From: [Mycobacterium] crassicus
GTDB taxonomy: Bacteria > Actinomycetota > Actinomycetes > Mycobacteriales > Mycobacteriaceae
NCBI RefSeq assembly: GCF_020181615.1
Contig: NZ_CP084029.1
Span: 1,655,875-1,719,874, forward strand
Direction: 5' to 3'
DNA: 64,000 nt
In this document: positions 59,153-64,000 of the stretch, in pieces
How the letters are laid out: each line of letters begins with the position of its first letter
Position numbering within the stretch: the stretch's first letter is position 1
The notes under the pieces: generated by a model
The model's database searches: none
What the model saw: only the letters and a program-made list of their open reading frames with translations
What the model was told of the DNA's origin: nothing
Made by a program: the position numbers and the translations under genes

Positions 59153-60004
59153 TCACGGCGTGACCGCGGCCCTGATCGCCTCGGCGCTCGGTGCGCAGTC
59201 TCCGGCTCCGGGCGTCAGCGTCGCCAGTGCCCCGGCGGCACAGGCGGCACGCAGCGCGTGCGCGATACCGGCCGGCCATTCGGCCGCCAGCACACCGGCG
59301 AAGACATCACCCGCGCCGGAGGTGTCGACGGCGTCCACCACCGTCGCCGGCACGTGGACGGTGCCATCGGCCCCCGTGTAACGCGCCCCGCGAGCACCGA
59401 GCGTGACCACCCGGTGCGGCACCGGATGACGGAACCACGCCGATTCGGTCTCGTTGACCACGGCGACGTCGGTCAGCCCGGCAAGCTCGGTCACATCGCG
59501 GCCGGCCGGGGAGACGTTGAGGATCACCGTCGCACCGCTCGCACGGGCCAGCCCGGCGGCCGCGGTGGCCACCGGGATCGGAATCTCCAACTGCATCAGC
59601 AGCACGTCGCAGTGAGTGATCAGGTCGCGCTGGCCGGAATCCAGGGTCCACGTGGCGTTGGCGCCGGGGGCCACCACGATGGTGTTCTCCCCGGATGGGT
59701 CCACTGTGATGACCGCCGAACCGCTGGGCCCGGGCATCGTCGTCAGGCCGTCGGTTCCGACACCGTTGTTCTGCAGGTGCCGGCGCAGCAGCAGCCCGGC
59801 GTCGTCGTCACCGATCGCGCCCACGAACTGCACCCGCGCCCCGGCCCGGGCTGCGGCGACCGCCTGATTGGCCCCCTTGCCGCCCGGTGTCGTGGCGACC
59901 GCGGTCGCCAGCACCGTCTCACCCGGGTCGGGCAGCACGGTCACGGTGAGCACCGTGTCCATGTTGGCGCTGCCCACCACGCAGATAACGTGCTTCTTCT
60001 GCAC
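59153..60004 (-). CDS. rbsK: Ribokinase (PfkB family)
   Basis: A 283-residue sugar kinase making ribose-5-phosphate. GSANMDTVLTVTVLPDPGETV and TPGGKGANQAVAAARAGA are the sugar-site motifs; VDTSGAGDVFAGVLA carries the catalytic Asp. The GTG at 60004 has GGAGG about 12 nt upstream, which is far. No ribose transporter or regulator is adjacent. An operator-like palindrome and an IS remnant lie upstream, so its original promoter may have been altered by insertion. Confidence 0.88.
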   Translation of the reverse strand: MQKKHVICVVGSANMDTVLTVTVLPDPGETVLATAVATTPGGKGANQAVAAARAGARVQFVGAIGDDDAGLLLRRHLQNNGVGTDGLTTMPGPSGSAVITVDPSGENTIVVAPGANATWTLDSGQRDLITHCDVLLMQLEIPIPVATAAAGLARASGATVILNVSPAGRDVTELAGLTDVAVVNETESAWFRHPVPHRVVTLGARGARYTGADGTVHVPATVVDAVDTSGAGDVFAGVLAAEWPAGIAHALRAACAAGALATLTPGAGDCAPSAEAIRAAVTP

Positions 60005-60036
60005 TGGGCCCGTTGCCTCCGTCCGCCCCAGGACAA

Positions 60037-60058
60037 GACCAGTTATGAACTACTGGTC
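60037..60058. promoter_or_regulatory. Operator-like inverted repeat upstream of rbsK
   Basis: GACCAGT (60037-60043) and ACTGGTC (60052-60058) are perfect arms with an 8-nt spacer, 33 nt ahead of the rbsK start. GGACA and TGTCC extend the symmetry imperfectly. Confidence 0.45.
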
Positions 60059-60089
60059 TGTCCACGTATTGATCTGGTCGAGGTGTCGT

Positions 60090-60206
60090 TCAAGTGTTCG
60101 GCCAGGTGGTGATCGCGATCTGACTCAACGACACCTGCCCGTTGCGGGCCACCGCGACCACATCATCGCCGAGTTCCTTCGGATACGGCTGCGGCATGGT
60201 CGACAT
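60090..60206 (-). pseudogene. IS3-family transposase OrfA fragment
   Basis: A 38-codon frame from ATG 60206 to TGA 60090. MPQPYPKELGDDVVAVAR followed by VSLSQIA matches the N-terminus of actinobacterial IS3-type OrfA proteins (usual form: M-P-x-x-Y-P-x-E-F-x-x-D-V-V ... QIA-x-DFG). The frame is broken after QIA, where the helix-turn-helix should continue. GGAAGG lies upstream of the start. The rest of the element (orfB, clear terminal repeats) is absent, so this is a dead remnant. Confidence 0.6.
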
Positions 60207-60319
60207 CCTTCCAGCGAAGTAATCCTCACAGATCAGGTATCAACCAAACCCGGGGCAGACCGGTGACCGATTTTGGGACATTCATACCCGCGGCATCCCC
60301 CGGGTGACATCGTGCGCCT

Positions 60320-60733
60320 ATGGCCATTAACAGCACGTCGATCGCACACGTCCGGCTGACTGTCACCGACATCGACAAATCGCGTCGGTTCTACGAGAGC
60401 GTGTTCGGTTGGCCGGTTGCCTTTGAGATTCCCGATAACGCCGACCAGGCCACCCGCAGCGAGTTGTGGTGGCTGTTCGGTGGCGTCGTCTACGACCTCG
60501 GTGGTGCACTGATCGGGCTACGGCCGGTCGGAGACGACGGCTTCGACGAGAACCGGGTCGGCCTGGATCACATCGCGTTCCAGGTCGCCGGTAAGGCCGA
60601 TTTGGATGCGGCTGCCGCCCACCTCGACGACCTCGGTGTCGCCCACGAACCGGTGAAGGACATCGGCCCGCTTTACATCCTGGAGTTCCGCGACCCGGAC
60701 AACATCGCCTTGGAGCTCAGCGCCTCGAAGTAA
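60320..60733 (+). CDS. VOC (glyoxalase/dioxygenase fold) protein
   Basis: A 137-residue vicinal oxygen chelate protein. Two beta-alpha-beta-beta-beta modules are visible: AHVRLTVTDIDKSRRFYESVFGW and GLDHIAFQVAGKADLDAAAAHL. Metal-ligand candidates are His in AHVRL, His in GLDHIAF and Glu near the end (IALELS). Activity unknown. The 315-bp region before it holds the IS fragment; a hairpin follows 18 bp after its stop. Confidence 0.82.
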   Translation: MAINSTSIAHVRLTVTDIDKSRRFYESVFGWPVAFEIPDNADQATRSELWWLFGGVVYDLGGALIGLRPVGDDGFDENRVGLDHIAFQVAGKADLDAAAAHLDDLGVAHEPVKDIGPLYILEFRDPDNIALELSASK

Positions 60734-60750
60734 GACGGGGATTGCCACCA

Positions 60751-60809
60751 GCGAGCGTGTCTACGACGTGCCGTTCCTGGCGTTCCTGAATACAGACACC
60801 CACGCTCGC
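60751..60809 (+). terminator. Hairpin after VOC gene (CGAGCGTG family)
   Basis: GCGAGCGTG (60751-60759) pairs with CACGCTCGC (60801-60809); TGTCT and AGACA extend the stem past a small bulge. Related to the hairpin after rpmA. Confidence 0.6.
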
Positions 60810-60972
60810 GCCGGAAGGTGGGGTGATGTAGCCCCACGGAGCAGAGAACCCCGAGCATGTCTCGATTGATGCTGGAGGTCTGTTGTTGCGGCCGGAAACG
60901 ATTAAGCGTGCCGGTGCAATGGTGGTGCTGCCGACTACGGATACCCGGACCCCACCGGTTAGGTTAGCCCGA

Positions 60973-60978
60973 TACGCT
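60973..60978 (+). promoter_or_regulatory. -10 box of leaderless proA
   Basis: TACGCT ends 6 nt before ATG 60985. Confidence 0.55.
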
Positions 60979-60984
60979 GGGGTA

Positions 60985-62244
60985 ATGAGTTCGTCCGTAC
61001 CGTTGCTTCCCGACCTGCGCCAACAGGTCCACGACGCCGCCCGCCGAGCCCGGATCGCCTCCCGTGCGCTGACGTCGTTGTCCACCGCGGCCAAAAACAA
61101 CGCCCTCAACGCCGCGGCCGACGCACTGCTGGCCCATGCCGACGACATTCTGGCGGCCAACGCCGAGGATCTCGCCGTCGCCCGCGCTGCCAACACCCCC
61201 GAGGCGATGCTGGACCGGTTGGCGCTGAACCCCGACCGTGTCGCCGGGATTGCGGCCGGGCTGCGTCAGGTTGCGGGGCTGCCCGACCCGGTCGGTGAGG
61301 TGCTGCGCGGCTACACCCTTCCCAATGGGCTGATGCTGCGCCAGCAGCGTGTCCCGCTCGGGGTGGTGGGCATGGTCTACGAAGGCCGGCCCAACGTCAC
61401 CGTCGATGCGTTCGGGCTGACACTGAAGGCCGGCAATGCGGCACTGTTGCGCGGCAGCTCGTCAGCGGCGCACTCCAACGCCGCGCTCGTCGAGGTCCTG
61501 CGCGGTGCCCTGACCGCGGAAGACCTGCCCGCTGACGCCGTGCAGCTGCTGTCGTCCGTCGACCGGTCCACCGTCACCCACCTGATCCAGGCCCGCGGAC
61601 TGGTCGACGTCGTGATTCCGCGCGGCGGGGCCGGACTGATCGAGGCCGTGGTGCGCGACGCGCTGGTGCCGACCATCGAGACGGGGGTGGGCAACTGCCA
61701 CGTCTACATCCATGAGGCCGCCGACCTTGCGGTTGCCGAAGAAGTGCTGCTGAACTCCAAGACTCGCCGGCCCAGTGTCTGCAACGCCGCCGAGACCCTG
61801 TTGGTCGATGCCGCGATCGCCGAAACTGCGCTGCCCCGGCTGGTGGACGCCTTGACCGCCGCCGGGGTCACGGTGCACGGCGACGCCGACGCCCCCGCCA
61901 CCGAGGACGACCTGCGCCGCGAATACCTGGCGATGGACATCGCTTTGTCAGTGGTCGACGGGCTCGATGATGCGATCGACCACATCAACGAGTACGGCAC
62001 CGGCCACACCGAGGCCATCATCACCACCAACATGGCTGCCGCCCAGCAGTTCAGTGAGCAGGTCGACGCCGCAGCGGTCATGGTCAACGCGTCGACGGCG
62101 TTCACCGACGGCGAGCAGTTCGGATTCGGCGCCGAGATCGGCATCTCCACCCAGAAACTGCACGCGCGTGGTCCGATGGGATTGCCCGAGCTGACGTCGA
62201 CCAAATGGATCGTGTGGGGTGACGGCCACACCCGCCCGGCCTGA
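60985..62244 (+). CDS. proA: Gamma-glutamyl phosphate reductase
   Basis: A 419-residue enzyme for the second step of proline synthesis, reducing glutamyl phosphate from ProB with NADPH. The aldehyde dehydrogenase-like active-site Cys is in [34 protein letters not shown] and the ending [17 protein letters not shown] are family signatures. ATG 60985 is the predicted leaderless start; an in-frame upstream start at 60883 would add 34 unconserved residues. Confidence 0.94.
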   Translation: MSSSVPLLPDLRQQVHDAARRARIASRALTSLSTAAKNNALNAAADALLAHADDILAANAEDLAVARAANTPEAMLDRLALNPDRVAGIAAGLRQVAGLPDPVGEVLRGYTLPNGLMLRQQRVPLGVVGMVYEGRPNVTVDAFGLTLKAGNAALLRGSSSAAHSNAALVEVLRGALTAEDLPADAVQLLSSVDRSTVTHLIQARGLVDVVIPRGGAGLIEAVVRDALVPTIETGVGNCHVYIHEAADLAVAEEVLLNSKTRRPSVCNAAETLLVDAAIAETALPRLVDALTAAGVTVHGDADAPATEDDLRREYLAMDIALSVVDGLDDAIDHINEYGTGHTEAIITTNMAAAQQFSEQVDAAAVMVNASTAFTDGEQFGFGAEIGISTQKLHARGPMGLPELTSTKWIVWGDGHTRPA

Positions 62245-62274
62245 TACGCCGGCCTGATCAGAGAGCCAACATCT

Positions 62275-63183
62275 ATGGAGACCCCGGCCAGTTCCTACCG
62301 CCCGGCCCGCCAGGCGCCCTTCTTCACCGACATCGACGATGTCGCCCGCCGACTCGCCGAGACCGGTTACCTGGCCGACACCGCCACCACCACCGCGGTG
62401 TTCCTGGCCGACCGGCTGGGCAAGCCCCTGCTGGTGGAGGGTCCGGCCGGAGTCGGCAAGACCGAACTGGCCCGTGCGGTCGCCGCCGCCACCGGCGCCG
62501 AACTGGTGCGCCTGCAGTGCTACGAGGGTGTCGATGAGGCCCGTGCCCTCTACGAGTGGAACCACGCCAAGCAGATACTCCGCATTCAAACCGGCAACAC
62601 TGCCGGTGCGGCCGGTGACTGGGACGCCACCAAGATGGACGTTTTCTCCGAGGAGTTCCTGCTGACGCGTCCGCTGTTGACCGCCATCCGGCGCACCGAT
62701 CCCACGGTGTTGCTGATCGACGAGACCGACAAGGCCGACATCGAGATCGAGGGTCTGCTGCTTGAGGTGTTGAGCGACTTCGCCGTCACCGTCCCCGAAT
62801 TGGGCACCATCACCGCGACCCGGACCCCGTTCACGCTGCTGACCTCCAACGCCACTCGGGAACTGTCCGAGGCGCTCAAGCGCCGCTGCCTGTTCCTGCA
62901 TATCGACTTTCCCGATCCCGATCTGGAACGTCAGATCCTGCTGTCCCGGGTGCCCGAACTGCCCGAGCACCTGGCCGCCGAACTCGTTCGGATCATCGGC
63001 GTGTTGCGCGGGATGCAGCTCAAGAAGCTGCCGTCGGTGGCCGAGACGATCGACTGGGGCCGAACACTTCTGGCGCTGGGCCTGGACACCATCGATGACG
63101 CCACCGTGGCTGCGACGCTCGGGGTGGTGCTCAAGCACCAGTCCGACCAGGTGCGCGCAACCGGAGAACTGCGGCTGAACTGA
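62275..63183 (+). CDS. MoxR-family AAA+ ATPase
   Basis: A 302-residue AAA+ ATPase. Walker A is VEGPAGVGKTELARA, Walker B TVLLIDETDKAD, and sensor 1 LLTSNATRELSEALKRRC. This is the type encoded next to CoxE-like VWA genes, where the pair acts as a chaperone for metal-centre insertion or protein maturation. The position after proA matches M. tuberculosis Rv2427c-Rv2426c. Its stop forms TGATG, leading into a 3-codon minigene and then the VWA gene. Confidence 0.88.
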   Translation: METPASSYRPARQAPFFTDIDDVARRLAETGYLADTATTTAVFLADRLGKPLLVEGPAGVGKTELARAVAAATGAELVRLQCYEGVDEARALYEWNHAKQILRIQTGNTAGAAGDWDATKMDVFSEEFLLTRPLLTAIRRTDPTVLLIDETDKADIEIEGLLLEVLSDFAVTVPELGTITATRTPFTLLTSNATRELSEALKRRCLFLHIDFPDPDLERQILLSRVPELPEHLAAELVRIIGVLRGMQLKKLPSVAETIDWGRTLLALGLDTIDDATVAATLGVVLKHQSDQVRATGELRLN

Positions 63184-63193
63184 TGGCCCCCTG

Positions 63194-64000
63194 ATGGTTC
63201 GTAGAATCCGCCCGACGCAGCCGTTGGCCCCACACGGTATTCCCGGGCACCTGGTGGAGTTCGTCGAAGCACTGCGCGGGCAGGGGATTTCGGTGGGGCC
63301 ATCGGAGACCGTCGACGCCGGTCGGGTGATGGCGGCGCTGGGACTGGGCGACCGCGAGGTGCTGCGCGAAGGGCTGGCGTGTGCGGTGCTGCGCCGGCCG
63401 GACCATCGCGACACCTACGACGCCATGTTCGATCTCTGGTTCCCCGCCGCGCTGGGCGAACGCACCGTGATCGTCGATGAAGACTCGGCTGACCCGTCGG
63501 CATCCGCACCGCTGCCGGAGGACGCCGACGCGATGCGGCAGATGCTGGTCGATCTGCTGACCGCCAATCCCGACCTCGCCGACAGCGATCCACGGATGTC
63601 GGCGATGATCGCGGCGATCGTCGGGGCCTACGGGCAGTACCGCTCCAGCCGCGGTCCGTCCTACTCGGCGTATCAGGCGCTCAAGGCGCTGGCGCTCGAC
63701 GAGTTGGAGGGAAGGTTGCTGGCCGGGCTGTTGGCGCCCTACGGCGACGAACCCAGCCCGACCCAGGAGCAGATCGCCAAGGCGATTGCCGCGCAACGGA
63801 TCGCCCAGCTGCGCAAGCTCGTCGATGCCGAGACCAAGCGTCGCACCGCCGAACAGTTGGGTCGCGAGCACGTCCAGATGTACGGCATACCGCAGCTGTC
63901 CGAGAACGTCGAATTCCTGCGGGCCTCCGGTGAGCAGCTGCGCCAGATGCGCCGGGTGGTGGCGCCGTTGGCCCGCACCCTGGCGACCCGGCTGGCCGCG
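63194..64000 (+). CDS. VWA-domain CoxE-like protein (N-terminal part)
   Basis: An open frame of 269 codons running off the window end without a stop. ATG 63194 starts MVRRIRPTQPLAPHGIPG, and HLVEFVEALRGQGISVGPSE is the usual opening of CoxE/VWA partners of MoxR ATPases. The rest visible is helical; the metal-site motif of the VWA domain (DxSxS) should lie beyond 64000. Start is 11 nt after the MoxR stop. Function is inferred from the pairing. Confidence 0.8.
   Translation, partial: MVRRIRPTQPLAPHGIPGHLVEFVEALRGQGISVGPSETVDAGRVMAALGLGDREVLREGLACAVLRRPDHRDTYDAMFDLWFPAALGERTVIVDEDSADPSASAPLPEDADAMRQMLVDLLTANPDLADSDPRMSAMIAAIVGAYGQYRSSRGPSYSAYQALKALALDELEGRLLAGLLAPYGDEPSPTQEQIAKAIAAQRIAQLRKLVDAETKRRTAEQLGREHVQMYGIPQLSENVEFLRASGEQLRQMRRVVAPLARTLATRLAA

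Overview
The window is a chromosomal segment of a high-GC actinobacterium of the family Mycobacteriaceae. Support comes from the mycothiol-type CPWC oxidoreductase, a group II truncated hemoglobin (GlbO), an RpfE-type resuscitation factor, the twin ClpP1/ClpP2 genes, a 1614-residue NAD-type glutamate dehydrogenase, and a gene order that I recall as collinear (in inverse orientation) with the Mycobacterium tuberculosis segment from about Rv2482c (plsB2) to Rv2425c. Insertions not in that order (a P450/TetR module, an MFS gene, a DUF4226-type island, an IS3 remnant) point to a non-tuberculous species; I cannot name it.

Layout. 1-90 is a G/C homopolymer that looks like a damaged contig end and truncates plsB2. 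96-5272 carries the plsB2 tail, a CopD-CtaG fusion membrane protein, an MHS-type MFS permease and an LprG/LppX-type lipoprotein. 5423-12956 carries an SSB paralogue, the ribosome-gating ABC-F factor EttA, the large glutamate dehydrogenase and a thioesterase. 12963-24493 is a mosaic of short divergent and convergent units (aglA-glbO, HNH nuclease, nitrilase, DUF5130-type protein, an HExxH protein, pepN, DUF1304, DsbA-like reductase, rpiB, nei2, lipP). Two tRNAs (Gly-TCC, Pro-TGG) precede the proteostasis block tig, clpP1, clpP2, then mmuM (opposite strand) and clpX. korA-korB-mobA follow, behind two palindromic operator candidates. 33986-36419 is an accessory-looking, lower-GC patch with a DUF4226-type protein, a small membrane-anchored partner and 0.9 kb without a convincing gene.

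36420-50386 is a housekeeping stretch: a very short rpfE, an enoyl reductase-like protein, a DUF937 protein, valS-folC-DUF4233-ndk, rne with a long structured leader, rplU-rpmA, obg-proB. 50398-54335 is accessory (PE-PPE-like hydrolase, TetR regulator with a strong operator facing a P450, MFS permease). 54385-64000 has a sirtuin, nadE with an amine oxidase and a tautomerase, rbsK next to an IS3 orfA fragment, a VOC protein, proA, and a MoxR ATPase followed by the start of its VWA partner.

Recurring themes. Many genes have a TANNNT -10 box ending 6-8 nt before the start codon, which predicts leaderless mRNAs. Several genes are preceded by very short reading frames whose stop overlaps the next start (clpP1, HNH nuclease, DUF4233, ndk, the VWA gene). 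Two of these frames lie in near-identical 31-bp sequences that look like mycobacterial interspersed repetitive units (MIRU). All assignments come from reading the sequence and from memory of the families; no database search was run.
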